53,695 nt of DNA from Ignavibacteriota bacterium. GTDB taxonomy: Bacteria > Bacteroidota > Ignavibacteria > UBA10030 > UBA6906. Location of the stretch: assembly GCA_003158475.1 (NCBI GenBank), contig PMJR01000092.1, positions 4,175 through 57,869 on the forward strand, given 5' to 3'. The notes beneath the pieces are model-generated. The model worked only from the letters and a program-made list of their open reading frames with translations, had not been told where the DNA came from and searched no databases. How positions within the stretch are numbered: position 1 is the stretch's first letter; each line of letters starts with the position of its first letter. Below, piece after piece: positions 43,340-52,242 of the stretch. The translations under genes were made by a program, and so were the position numbers.

Positions 43340-44269
43340 TCAGGCGGCCTGGAGTTCGGGGACGGCGACGCCGGCGGGAAGGGCGGGTTGTATTTCCGGA
43401 ATGGTGATGATGCGGTTCTCGATCGATTCCGGGCCGATGTTGATCAGGTTGAACGCTATCCCCCTGCCGGACCCGAGCAGGGATCCCCCTCCATTGAGGA
43501 ACTGCGTCCCGTTCCTCCCGTACTCCCCGTTCATATGCACGTGCCCGTGAAGAACGAGTGCGACGCCGCATTCCCTGAAGAGCTGGAAGAGCCTTTTCTT
43601 TCCATGCAGCTTCATCGTCCGTCGTTCGATGGCTCCCCAGACGCTGTGAAGCGTCCCCTCGGCGGGGGACGGGTACTTGTGAAAGTGGTGGTGAATCAAC
43701 ACGATCTTCCGCTTGCCGCTCAACTGCGGCGCCTCCAGCAGTTGCCTCAGCCTCCTGTATTGCCCGTCCCCCACATCACCGTTTGATCCGACAGGATTCT
43801 TCACCGCCGAATAGCGGGCAATCGAATTAATGCCGAAGAGGACGACGTCCCCCAGGACCTTGGCATACGGAAATGGCTTTGCGTGGGAACCGTACAGGCA
43901 ACGCTCGAACGCCTCATGGAAGTATCCGCGGAACTCATCCACCTGCGCGCCGTAGTCCGTGTGCCTGCACCGGCGGGGGAACGTGAGTATGTCCTCCGGC
44001 ATGTGGACGCCGCCGAACACGTCGTGGTTGCCGATGACAAGAGAGAGCTTCTCGGGAGACAGGAGCCCGCTGTTCCTGAAGAGCCCCCGGGCAATCTCGA
44101 ACTCCCTCCGGTCCGCATCGGCGGCAATATCCCCCGTCACCACCACGTGGTCAACGCGGCGCCGGCTGATTTCCTCCAGGAGCGTTCTCGCGCGTCGCAG
44201 GTTGAAGCGCTTGTGTTCCGCACTCAAGTGGAGATCCGAGATGTGGGCGATCGTGAAGGAATCCATCAT
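43340..44269 (-). CDS. Calcineurin-like metallophosphoesterase, candidate PlcP-type phospholipase C
   Basis: The 309-residue cytoplasmic protein has the full metallophosphoesterase set: D12 and H14 in ISDLHL, D47 in VTGDIAAD, N81-H82-D83 in IGNHD, a HHHFH block and GHVHMNG. The long insert between the fourth and fifth blocks and the absence of a signal peptide fit intracellular phospholipase C-like enzymes such as PlcP. Its ATG overlaps the stop of the glycosyltransferase gene (ATGA at 44266-44269). In Proteobacteria a glycosyltransferase plus PlcP pair swaps phospholipids for glycolipids under phosphate shortage. That role is inferred from context here. Confidence 0.82.
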   Translation of the reverse strand: MMDSFTIAHISDLHLSAEHKRFNLRRARTLLEEISRRRVDHVVVTGDIAADADRREFEIARGLFRNSGLLSPEKLSLVIGNHDVFGGVHMPEDILTFPRRCRHTDYGAQVDEFRGYFHEAFERCLYGSHAKPFPYAKVLGDVVLFGINSIARYSAVKNPVGSNGDVGDGQYRRLRQLLEAPQLSGKRKIVLIHHHFHKYPSPAEGTLHSVWGAIERRTMKLHGKKRLFQLFRECGVALVLHGHVHMNGEYGRNGTQFLNGGGSLLGSGRGIAFNLINIGPESIENRIITIPEIQPALPAGVAVPELQAA

Positions 44270-45435
44270 GCCGCCTTTCTTTTCCGGCTGCGGCCGCCGG
44301 ATGCGAGATCGACATATCCCGCGAAGAGCCGGTCGAATATCCGCTCCCAGGACTGCCCCGCGGCAAATGACAGGGCGGCGACACCCATCTTCATCCGCTC
44401 ATCGGGGCGGTCGATCATGAATCCGATCTTTGCAGCAAGATCCACGCCATCGCGCGGCTCGGCGAGCAACCCCGTGGCCCCCGACTTCACGAATCCGTAC
44501 GCGCCCCCCTCCCGTGCACACACCGGGGGGATCCCGGAGGCCATCGCCTCCAGCGTCACGTTGCCGAAGGTCTCCGTGGTGGAGGGGAACACGAACACGT
44601 CGCTCGACGCGTAGGCGGCCGCGAGCGCCGTCCCTCCCAGTTGTCCCAGAAACACCGCGCGTGGCATCAGAGCGGCGAGTTCTTCGCGGACCGGGCCGTC
44701 CCCCGCCAGGACGAAGAGCGCGTCACTCCTGCGGGCCATGATGATGCGGTACGCTTCCGCCAGCGTACGGAGGTCCTTTTCCCACACCAGCCGACCGGCA
44801 TAAAGGAGCACCGTCTTCCCTTCACATCCGTGAAGCTTCCGCCATTCCTCCGATCTGTACACGGGGTTGAACATCCCCGTATCCACGCCGTGCGGCAGGA
44901 ACTCCGTGGTCTCAAACCCGTGTGCACGGAGTTCCTTCCTGATCGGCTCCGACGGGACGTAGACCCGATCGCAGTCGTTGTACAGGTTCTTCAGGTAGTT
45001 CCAGCTGAATGTCTCGAGAGCCTTGATCTTGTAGTACTTGGCGTAGCTCGGGAAATGCGTGTGGTAGGTGGCGACAACCGGGATTCCCGCGCGCCGGGCG
45101 TACCGCACAGCCGCGTAGCCGAGAGGGCAGGGACTGTTGATGTGAATGACGTCGGGATCAAATGCGGAAAGCCGGGCTTCGAAGTGCTTCTGCCCGGGGT
45201 AGGCGAACCGGTAGTCCCTGTACAGGGGAAACCTGACCGAAGGAACTTCATACATCGGCACCGGCTGAGAGCCGGCGGGAGGAATGATCGGGGAGAAGAA
45301 TATGCTTTCGATCCCCGTCTCCACGAGAGCATCGGTCAGCCGGTAGAGCACGCGCGTCACGCCGTCGTGCCCCGAGCGCATCGTCCCCGCAAAGTACGCA
45401 ATACGGAGGCGGGGATGACCGGGCGTGATGTCCAT
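44266..45435 (-). CDS. GT4 glycosyltransferase, SqdX/MgtA/Agt-like
   Basis: The 389-residue GT-B enzyme has the features of lipid glycosyltransferases related to SqdX and MgtA: GTMRSGHDGVTRVL, HINSPCPLGYAAVRYAR, TYHTHFPSYAKYYK, a LPHGVDTGMFNP turn and the C-terminal donor site PSTTETFGNVTLEAMASG. It probably transfers a sugar to diacylglycerol at the membrane face. The ATG at 45435 follows AAGGAG. It overlaps the metallophosphoesterase gene and is preceded by a 27-residue membrane ORF and a direct-repeat regulatory site, which supports a shared lipid-remodelling job. Confidence 0.88.
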   Translation of the reverse strand: MDITPGHPRLRIAYFAGTMRSGHDGVTRVLYRLTDALVETGIESIFFSPIIPPAGSQPVPMYEVPSVRFPLYRDYRFAYPGQKHFEARLSAFDPDVIHINSPCPLGYAAVRYARRAGIPVVATYHTHFPSYAKYYKIKALETFSWNYLKNLYNDCDRVYVPSEPIRKELRAHGFETTEFLPHGVDTGMFNPVYRSEEWRKLHGCEGKTVLLYAGRLVWEKDLRTLAEAYRIIMARRSDALFVLAGDGPVREELAALMPRAVFLGQLGGTALAAAYASSDVFVFPSTTETFGNVTLEAMASGIPPVCAREGGAYGFVKSGATGLLAEPRDGVDLAAKIGFMIDRPDERMKMGVAALSFAAGQSWERIFDRLFAGYVDLASGGRSRKRKAA

Positions 45436-45507
45436 GGGAGGAGCTCCTTGTCTGTTCAGGGGGTTCCTTTCAGTAGTTTCCCGAGACTTCAGTGGATTCA
45501 TATGAGC

Positions 45508-45591
45508 TCACCTGGCTTGACGGAGCCCGTGCGTCAGAAATTCTGCAACAAACAGGAGGACACAGAGCGTGAAATAGAATGCGGATTTCAT
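45508..45591 (-). CDS. 27-residue single-span membrane peptide
   Basis: This ORF reads MKSAFYFTLCVLLFVAEF followed by a short basic tail (HGLRQAR). It has one membrane segment and a GGAGAGG ribosome site 6 bases upstream of the ATG. It lies between the predicted promoter (-10 at 45632-45637) and the glycosyltransferase gene, so it would be the first gene of that operon. No homologue is known to me. Translation is likely from the ribosome site, but unproven. Confidence 0.5.
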   Translation of the reverse strand: MKSAFYFTLCVLLFVAEFLTHGLRQAR

Positions 45592-45634
45592 GTTGCACCT
45601 CTCCATTGAACGTCTCCAATGTACCTGCCGGATC

Positions 45635-45678
45635 TTACGTGAGTGTTACGGGAATGTTATCAGTAGGTTAAATGATTC
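45635..45678. promoter_or_regulatory. Four 11-bp direct repeats, Pho-box-like regulatory site
   Basis: TTA recurs at 45635, 45646, 45657 and 45668, exactly 11 bases apart, within partly conserved 11-mers (the first two are TTACGTGAGTG and TTACGGGAATG). One helical turn spacing of direct repeats is typical of OmpR/PhoB-family response regulators. On the minus strand TAAGAT at 45637-45632 is a good -10 whose -35 zone is replaced by the repeats, as in activator-dependent Pho promoters. The site also sits just upstream of a plus-strand promoter, so it may control both directions. Confidence 0.6.
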
Positions 45679-45685
45679 CGGAGCG

Positions 45686-45714
45686 TTGAGGTTTCTTCAT
45701 GAATTCGTGATATT
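45686..45714 (+). promoter_or_regulatory. Sigma-70-like promoter of the glycosidase gene
   Basis: TTGAGG (45686-45691) and GATATT (45709-45714) are separated by 17 bases. Transcription would begin near 45721, about 13 bases before the ATG at 45734. The four-fold direct repeat ends 8 bases upstream of the -35 box. Confidence 0.55.
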
Positions 45715-45733
45715 GGGGCCCGAAAAGGACACC

Positions 45734-48151
45734 ATGCAAAGACCCGAATTGATATCGCGCATGCTCGATCTCCTCGTGCGACGCATCGCCGCCGGCCTCA
45801 AAATTCCGGAACCCGCGCTCAGGATGTTTCAGGCGGCCAACGAGCTGAGCGGGCTGGACCGGAAGACACTTCCGACCGAGCTGATCCCTCTCAACACAAT
45901 GCAGATTTCGCGCGGGCTGCTGAACTTCACCCTCCTGCAGAGCCTGGAGGGGTGGGTCTTCCCGTACTGGGCGGAGAGACAATACGACCCGTCCGATGCC
46001 GGATTCATCCCCCGCTCCCATCTCGGACTTTCGATCAACATCACGCGGAGGAACTGGACTGCGGTCGGGACCCCCTCCTGCAGCGTCGAGCCTGTCGTGG
46101 ACCCCGCCGGAGCGGTGATGCCCCTGCGAAACCGGTGGACCTCCGAATGCTGGCTGAAGTGCGGCGACGACGTGTACTTTCCTTCACGCTCACGGAACGT
46201 GCGCCAGAGCCTGCGGGAAGGTCTTCCCATCGTCGCGACGGCATACGAATGCGGAGAAATTCGGCTGGAGCAGACTGTGTATGTGAACGGGACGACGCTC
46301 GTCCAGGAAGTCTCCGTGGCACACACCGGAAATACAATTGAGGATTGCACTCTCGCGTTCGCCATTCGCCCGTTCAACGCGGAAGGGGCATGCCTCGTCC
46401 GTGACATCAGGTTCGGCGGGGGGAACAACTCATTTATTCTTGACGGGACGGACCGGTTCATGCTCCCCGGTCCGCCGGATTCGGTCCACTGTTCGAATCA
46501 CGCAGGGGGAGACTCCGCACGTTCATTCGCGGCAAAGAGTCGGGAGGCCGATCCGTCCACCGGAGCGACATGTCCCGCCGGACTCGCAAACGGTTACGCG
46601 GCGTACGCGCTGAAGCTTGCACCGGGGGAAAGCCGGACGTTCCGCGCGACAATAAACCTGGAAACGAATCTCGACGGGAAGGACACCGGGCCCGGGGAAC
46701 TCCACGAGGCGGAGGCCGCGTGGAAATCCCTTCTCGGTTCCGGCACGGAGATCACGACGCCTGACGAGCACGTGAACACGGTTCTCCGCGCCTCTCTCTC
46801 GACGCTCCTGATGCTCACTGACGGCGATTCAATCACACCGGGACCCTGGACATATCACCAGTTCTGGTTCCGCGATGCAGCGGTCATGCTCAGGGCGCTC
46901 GATGCATTCGGATTCCACACTCAGACCCGCGCGGTCATACTCGCGTTCCCTTCCAGGCAGGAATCCTCCGGATACTTCCGTTCACAGCAGGGTGAGTGGG
47001 ATTCGAACGGACAGGCACTCTGGACAGCATGGCAGCACGCCGTCCTCTCTCAGGATACTTCGTTTGCTTCGGGATTGATCGATTCCCTCGGGAAGGGAGC
47101 CGGCTGGATTGCACGGAAGCGTCGCGAAGATGGGAACACGGGCATGAGTCCGGGACTCATGCCTGCAGGGCTGAGCGCGGAACACCTGGGTCTCGCCGAC
47201 AGGTACTTCTGGGACAACTGGTGGTCGGCTGCCGGGCTCCAGGCATATGCCAGGCTCTGCAGGCTCATGGGAAAGAGGGCCGAAGAGCAGAGCACACGGC
47301 TGGAATTAGAGGAATACAGAGCAGATATCGAGCGGGCCGTAGCCGCTGTCCGGAGATCGAAGGGAATCGAGGTGATCCCCGCGGGCCCTTCACGGGGTAT
47401 CGACTGCGGGATGATAGGGTCATGCGCTCCGTGGTACCCGCTCCAGCTGTACCCCCCCGACGACATGCGGATGCGCCGGACACTTGAAACGCTCGCCGAG
47501 CGCTATTTTCTCCACGGACTGTTTTTCCAGGAGTTCATACACTCCGGGAAGAACCCTTACCTTACACTGCAGATCGCTCAGGCGTGGCTCTATGCGGGGG
47601 ACCGGAAGCGGTTCTGGGACATGTTGACAGACGTCGTTCGCCACGCATCCCCCACATTGAACTACCCGGAGGCAATCCATCCTCTGACCGGAGGTGGAAC
47701 GATGGGAGACGGACACCACGGGTGGGCGGCTGCGGAAGTCGCGCTTGCCCTGCGCAACACTTTTGTCCGGGAGATGTGGACACCGGCGAACGACGTCCCC
47801 CTCCTGATTCTCCTCGGAGGATGCCCCCCCGACTGGTTTTCACCGGGACGGAATTTCGCCATCCGGCACGCCCCCGTCCCGGGGGGAGTGATCAGCATCC
47901 GGGCCGATGCGACCGAAGAGACGCTTTGTGTGGAGATCGATTACGAGAAACGATCGGAAGGGGGAGCGGAACAGTGGAGTTTACAGATACCCGGGGGAGG
48001 GTCCCGCATCGTGGTCAACGGGTCCGCAGCCGCCTCGGTGGCCGTTTCTGATCGTGAGACGTCCATCATGCTCATCCCCGCAGAAGGGCGCACACTTGTT
48101 TCGATCGAGCGGCACGCGGAGACACTTCCAGATCACCCCGCAAACCGGTAA
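45734..48151 (+). CDS. (alpha/alpha)6-barrel glycosidase-like protein, probably cytoplasmic
   Basis: The 805-residue protein lacks a signal peptide. A helical start is followed by a beta-sandwich (about 90-370). From about 375 there is an (alpha/alpha)6 barrel like those of GH15, GH63 and glycogen-debranching enzymes: YHQFWFRDAAVMLRALDAFG, GEWDSNGQALWTAWQHAVL, RYFWDNWWSAAGLQAYARL and HHGWAAAEVALALRNTFV. A small beta domain closes the protein. It should act on alpha-glucan-like or other glycosides; the exact family is not settled. The ATG at 45734 follows AAGGA. Its last 19 bases overlap the convergent kdpE end. Confidence 0.75.
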   Translation: MQRPELISRMLDLLVRRIAAGLKIPEPALRMFQAANELSGLDRKTLPTELIPLNTMQISRGLLNFTLLQSLEGWVFPYWAERQYDPSDAGFIPRSHLGLSINITRRNWTAVGTPSCSVEPVVDPAGAVMPLRNRWTSECWLKCGDDVYFPSRSRNVRQSLREGLPIVATAYECGEIRLEQTVYVNGTTLVQEVSVAHTGNTIEDCTLAFAIRPFNAEGACLVRDIRFGGGNNSFILDGTDRFMLPGPPDSVHCSNHAGGDSARSFAAKSREADPSTGATCPAGLANGYAAYALKLAPGESRTFRATINLETNLDGKDTGPGELHEAEAAWKSLLGSGTEITTPDEHVNTVLRASLSTLLMLTDGDSITPGPWTYHQFWFRDAAVMLRALDAFGFHTQTRAVILAFPSRQESSGYFRSQQGEWDSNGQALWTAWQHAVLSQDTSFASGLIDSLGKGAGWIARKRREDGNTGMSPGLMPAGLSAEHLGLADRYFWDNWWSAAGLQAYARLCRLMGKRAEEQSTRLELEEYRADIERAVAAVRRSKGIEVIPAGPSRGIDCGMIGSCAPWYPLQLYPPDDMRMRRTLETLAERYFLHGLFFQEFIHSGKNPYLTLQIAQAWLYAGDRKRFWDMLTDVVRHASPTLNYPEAIHPLTGGGTMGDGHHGWAAAEVALALRNTFVREMWTPANDVPLLILLGGCPPDWFSPGRNFAIRHAPVPGGVISIRADATEETLCVEIDYEKRSEGGAEQWSLQIPGGGSRIVVNGSAAASVAVSDRETSIMLIPAEGRTLVSIERHAETLPDHPANR

Positions 48152-48825
48152 CCGATCCCGGATTCAGTGACGATCAAAGAAGGGTTCGACGGATCATCTT
48201 CAAGCTTCTTCCGCAACTGCCCCACATAGACCCTTGTGTACTGCGATTCTTCCGCGTATGCCGGGCCCCACACCTGTTCGAGGATGTACCGGTGCGTTAG
48301 GACTCTCCCGGCATTCCTGACAAAGAGCGCCAGCAGCGCGTACTCCGTCCCCGTCATCTTGACGATCTCCCCTCCGCGTTTGACGACCCGTGCATCGAGA
48401 TCAATACTCACGGGACCTGCGACGATAGCCCCTTTCTCCTCCGGCCGCTGCCTGTGCCTGATGGCCGCCTTTATCCTGGCAACCAGCTCTCCCTGACGGA
48501 ACGGCTTTATCAGGTAGTCGTCCGCTCCGGCATTCAGGCAGGCAATCACATCCTGCTCCCCGTTGCGCACGGAGAGAATCAGCACAGGGACTGTTGAGCG
48601 GCTGCGTATCTGCTTGAGGACCTCAATGCCGTCCATATCAGGAAGACCGAGATCAAGGACCACGGCTTCCGGCCGGTCGGTGGAGGAGCGGGCAAGGCCC
48701 TCCTGGCCGTTTGGGGCCTGGTGGACTCTGAAGCCGCTTGATTCCAGAGTGAGTTGTATGAGACGCCTGATCTGAGGCTCATCCTCGATAACAAGGACCG
48801 GAGGTGCGGCAGTGGTAGCGCTCAT
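48133..48825 (-). CDS. kdpE: KDP operon response regulator KdpE
   Basis: The 230-residue OmpR-type regulator has a receiver domain (VIEDEPQIRRLIQ, phosphoacceptor D in VVLDLGLPDMDG, IKPF lysine) and a winged-helix DNA-binding domain (TGTEYALLALFVRNAGRVLTHRYILEQVWG, YVGQLRKKLE). Its ATG overlaps the kdpD stop (ATGA). It activates high-affinity potassium uptake when phosphorylated by KdpD under low potassium. Confidence 0.94.
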   Translation of the reverse strand: MSATTAAPPVLVIEDEPQIRRLIQLTLESSGFRVHQAPNGQEGLARSSTDRPEAVVLDLGLPDMDGIEVLKQIRSRSTVPVLILSVRNGEQDVIACLNAGADDYLIKPFRQGELVARIKAAIRHRQRPEEKGAIVAGPVSIDLDARVVKRGGEIVKMTGTEYALLALFVRNAGRVLTHRYILEQVWGPAYAEESQYTRVYVGQLRKKLEDDPSNPSLIVTESGIGYRFAG

Positions 48826-51497
48826 TGCGGTTCGGGAAGGGGATATTTCTCAAGCGGGAGACGTATCACGAACCGGAGCCCTCCGCCGGCACTGTTCTCG
48901 GCTCTGATGGTCCCCCTGTGGGCTTCGACGAACCCCCGTGCGATCGAGAGTCCGAGGCCGGTCCCCCCCGTCTTGCTCCCGGGCACGCGGAAGAACTTGT
49001 CAAACACCTTCTCCAGCACATCGGGGGGCAACCCGGGTCCGTTGTCCGCAATGCTGATCTCGCACTCGTTGCCGTCGCCGGACGCACGCACACGGATTTC
49101 CGACCCCGCCGGCGTGTACAACGACGCGTTAAGAAGGAGATTCGTGAGGACCTGTTCCATCAGGGCAAAATCGATCTTCACAAGGAGGATATCGGGGGGC
49201 GTGTCGATCTCCACCCGATAGCCCGAGAGCTCCGCCGCGGTCTTCCCGACCGCGGAATTGATCAGATCGCGGACATCGCACCAGTCGAGTTTCGGCCTGA
49301 TGAGTCCCGATTCCAGCCGCGTCATATCCAGCAGGTTTTCCACGAGCCTGTTCAACCGGCCCGCCGCTTCATGGATCTCCCCGATGAGCTCGCGGCGGGT
49401 CGCCGGCTGCTCTGAAACCCTTTCGTCGAGGAGATTCTCGGACGTCCCCATGATCGCCGAGAGAGGGATACGCATTTCGTGGGAGATCGAATTGAACAGC
49501 GTCTTGTAGAGCCGCTCCGATTCCTCGACGACGACCGCCTTCTTCGTGATCTCGTTCAGCGTCTCCCGTTCGATCGCGGAGGCGACCTGGCGTATGAAAT
49601 TCTCGAGAAGCGTCTCCTGATCGATCGAGAGCTTTGTCTCTCCCTTGAGCCTGACGCCGAGGACCCCGAGGGGATAGCGCGGACCGGACATGGGGTAATA
49701 CGTGGCTGTCGCGGAGGGGAGCGTATCGGTGAACCTCCCCGCCTGCTTCTCGTTCCAGTATACCCATGCAGCGACCCCGAGGTCTTTCTCGCTGACCGCC
49801 AGAGTGCTCGCAGGGTGAGGAGCGGTAAAAATGTCGCCATCGGTCTGTCCGAGACAGAGAACGACGTCGGCGTTGAAGAATTTTTTGATGTTGGCGATCG
49901 CCGCCTCGGCGACGGCATCCTTGGTCCGCGCGAGCGAAAGGTCCCTCGAGAGCGTGTAGAGGGCGACCGCCCGTTCTTCCCTGAGCCGGACTGCCCGCTC
50001 CTGCGCGCGCTTCCTCGAGGAGAGCACACCCAGGACAAGCGCGATGCAGAAATACATAAGCAGCATCAATATGTCCGGAACACGGCTGACGGAAAACGTG
50101 AAGACGGGGGGGATGAACAGGTAGTCCCACGCAATTGCGCTCAACGCGGCCGCCAGCAGAACAGGACCCATCCCGAACCGGAGCGGGAGGAGTGCGACGG
50201 TGAAGAGGAGGACAAGCGAGACCGTCTGGTATTCTATGATGTTGGCGAAGGGGAAGCACGCCGCGGCGACGAGGAGCGGTATGACGCCCGCACCGAGGTA
50301 CTGGCGCACGCCCGAATGGGCCTCCAGCAGGCTCGCGAGGCGCCTCTCGGGCTTCGTCTCACCCTCCCCTCCGATCACGTGCACATCCAGATCGCCGCTC
50401 TTATTGATCAGCTCCTGGAGGAGCCTCGCCGACTTCTGAAATGTCCCCTGCCGGGGCTTGCCGATCAGGATCTGTGTGCAGTTTTCCTGACGGGCGACAC
50501 GTATGAGCGCGTCGCCGACGTTCTCATCCGCGGTCGAGACAATCTCGGCCCCCAGTTCTCGCGCCAGCTTTATGTTCTTCGCCAGGAGGTCGTTTTCGAC
50601 GGCGCTGGGGGTTGCAGACGACTCGACATGCACGGCCACCCAGGAGGCATCCTGAGTGAAGGCCATCCTTCGCGCCCACCGTATGAGGTGAACCGAATGG
50701 GGGCTCCCGCTCATCCCCACAAGCAGGCGCTGGCCGGATTTCCACGGCCCCTGGATCCTGTTCGTCCGCATGTAGTCGCGGAGCTGCCGGTCGACGCGCT
50801 CCGCGGTGAGACGGAGGGACATCTCGCGCAGGGCGGTGAGGTTCCCCATGCGGAAAAAGCTCTCGATCGCGCGCTTCGAACGGTCGGGCGTATAGACTTT
50901 CCCCTCGGCAAGCCGGGCAAGGAGCTCGTCGGGAGATATGTCGATCAGCTCGACTTCATCGGCACGCTCGAGGATCGAATCGGGGACCGTCTCGCGCACG
51001 ATCGATCCGGTGATCTGCGCCACCGCGTCGGCCCTGCTCTCGATGTGCTGGACATTGAGGGTCGCGTAGACGTCGATCCCGCTGTCGAGGAGCTCCAGAA
51101 CGTCCTTGTAGCGTTTCGTATGCCTGGATCCCGGCGCATTTGAATGTGCGAGCTCGTCGACGAGGACCAGTTTCGGCTTGCGGGCGAGTATCCCATCCAG
51201 GTCCATTTCCTGGATCTGCGTTCCCTTGTACTCGACAGTTTTCCGGGGGAGGATGGTGAGGCCTTCCAGGAGTGCCTCGGTCTCCCGGCGACCGTGCGTT
51301 TCCACGACCCCCACGACCACATCAATACCGTGGGCCTTCGCGTCGTGGGCCCCCTTGAGCATGTCGTATGTCTTCCCCACGCCGGCGGACATGCCGAAGA
51401 ATATCTTCAGCTTCGCCTTTGACTTGTTCTCCTCCGCCCGCTTGATAGCATGCAGCAGGGCATCGGGATCGGGGCGATTGTCTTCGGGAGAACCCAT
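48822..51497 (-). CDS. kdpD: Potassium sensor histidine kinase KdpD
   Basis: The 891-residue protein has the KdpD N domain with a Walker A-like loop (FFGMSAGVGKTYDML), VVGVVETHGR and LVDELAHSNAPGSRH. A Usp-like domain (about 245-370), four membrane segments (about 400-500), a GAF-like domain, HisKA (ISHEMRIPLSAIMG) and an ATPase domain (NLLLNASLYTPAG, DNGPGLPP, GTGLGLSIARG) follow. It senses potassium and cell status and phosphorylates KdpE. It lies downstream of kdpB and a porin gene, so the whole set is probably one regulon. Confidence 0.95.
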   Translation of the reverse strand: MGSPEDNRPDPDALLHAIKRAEENKSKAKLKIFFGMSAGVGKTYDMLKGAHDAKAHGIDVVVGVVETHGRRETEALLEGLTILPRKTVEYKGTQIQEMDLDGILARKPKLVLVDELAHSNAPGSRHTKRYKDVLELLDSGIDVYATLNVQHIESRADAVAQITGSIVRETVPDSILERADEVELIDISPDELLARLAEGKVYTPDRSKRAIESFFRMGNLTALREMSLRLTAERVDRQLRDYMRTNRIQGPWKSGQRLLVGMSGSPHSVHLIRWARRMAFTQDASWVAVHVESSATPSAVENDLLAKNIKLARELGAEIVSTADENVGDALIRVARQENCTQILIGKPRQGTFQKSARLLQELINKSGDLDVHVIGGEGETKPERRLASLLEAHSGVRQYLGAGVIPLLVAAACFPFANIIEYQTVSLVLLFTVALLPLRFGMGPVLLAAALSAIAWDYLFIPPVFTFSVSRVPDILMLLMYFCIALVLGVLSSRKRAQERAVRLREERAVALYTLSRDLSLARTKDAVAEAAIANIKKFFNADVVLCLGQTDGDIFTAPHPASTLAVSEKDLGVAAWVYWNEKQAGRFTDTLPSATATYYPMSGPRYPLGVLGVRLKGETKLSIDQETLLENFIRQVASAIERETLNEITKKAVVVEESERLYKTLFNSISHEMRIPLSAIMGTSENLLDERVSEQPATRRELIGEIHEAAGRLNRLVENLLDMTRLESGLIRPKLDWCDVRDLINSAVGKTAAELSGYRVEIDTPPDILLVKIDFALMEQVLTNLLLNASLYTPAGSEIRVRASGDGNECEISIADNGPGLPPDVLEKVFDKFFRVPGSKTGGTGLGLSIARGFVEAHRGTIRAENSAGGGLRFVIRLPLEKYPLPEPQ

Positions 51498-51624
51498 GGG
51501 AGAATTAATTTCTATCTGTCAGAGAGAGGGGCAGCGACGGGCCCCGGGTGGACGCGTCGCACGCGCACTGATCAACGACCTTCGTGGGGTTTAGAACGTA
51601 GAATAGAGAAAAAGTCGGGAATAT

Positions 51625-52110
51625 TCAAGGCCAGTGCAGAAGGGCTGCGATGCGGTCCTCCTCGATTCTCTCTGCCCAGTATCCCTTGATCACGGACCCT
51701 TTGAGAACGCGCACGAGGGCCCGTGTTTCTCCCTCGATGCCTATGACCTTCACGAGAGCGACCACTTTCCGGGGACTCTGGAGCCGCCGGGTGAGGTCGC
51801 CAAGGATCCTGATCGGGCGCACGATCTCGAATATCTCCCCCGCGGCCAGGTGCGTCCCCGGGGGAAACATGAGGCATGTCCGTTTGAGGCTGACGTCGAT
51901 CAGAGGAAGCTCGTGGAGCGGTCCCCCTCCGCGGAGTATGAACCGACCAATTCTCAGCGCCCTCGAGCGACCGGACTCTCGCCGGGGGATGGGAGGAACG
52001 AACAGACGGATACGCGGAGGATCATGAGATTCCTTCGCGGTCGGTTCCCGGTTGCCCTCGGGAAGAGGCCGGGATGCAATGATGCGGAACTGCGAAGTGC
52101 GAGACTCCAT
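51625..52110 (-). CDS. Protein of unknown function, possibly a degenerate PilZ-like domain
   Basis: The 161-residue product has a basic start (RPLPEGNREP) and then a beta-rich core: IRLFVPPIPRRESGRSRALRIG, LPLIDVSLKRTCLMFPPGTHL, EIFEIVRPIRILGDL, VVALVKVIGIEGETRALV. The R...R and DVS features recall PilZ (RxxxR, DxSxxG) but the Gly is missing, so cyclic-di-GMP binding is doubtful. It lies between the porin and kdpD genes on the same strand. GAGG lies upstream of the ATG. The function is unknown. Confidence 0.55.
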   Translation of the reverse strand: MESRTSQFRIIASRPLPEGNREPTAKESHDPPRIRLFVPPIPRRESGRSRALRIGRFILRGGGPLHELPLIDVSLKRTCLMFPPGTHLAAGEIFEIVRPIRILGDLTRRLQSPRKVVALVKVIGIEGETRALVRVLKGSVIKGYWAERIEEDRIAALLHWP

Positions 52111-52242
52111 AACCTACCTCACCTGCTTTGACCGGACGAGGCACGCGCGTATGATGTTCGTCCCGGTCTTGCTCTGGATAGGACCGACGCCGTTGGATAT
52201 CCCAGACGGCGGATTGTACTCCTTCGGAGACTTTCAGCTCGT

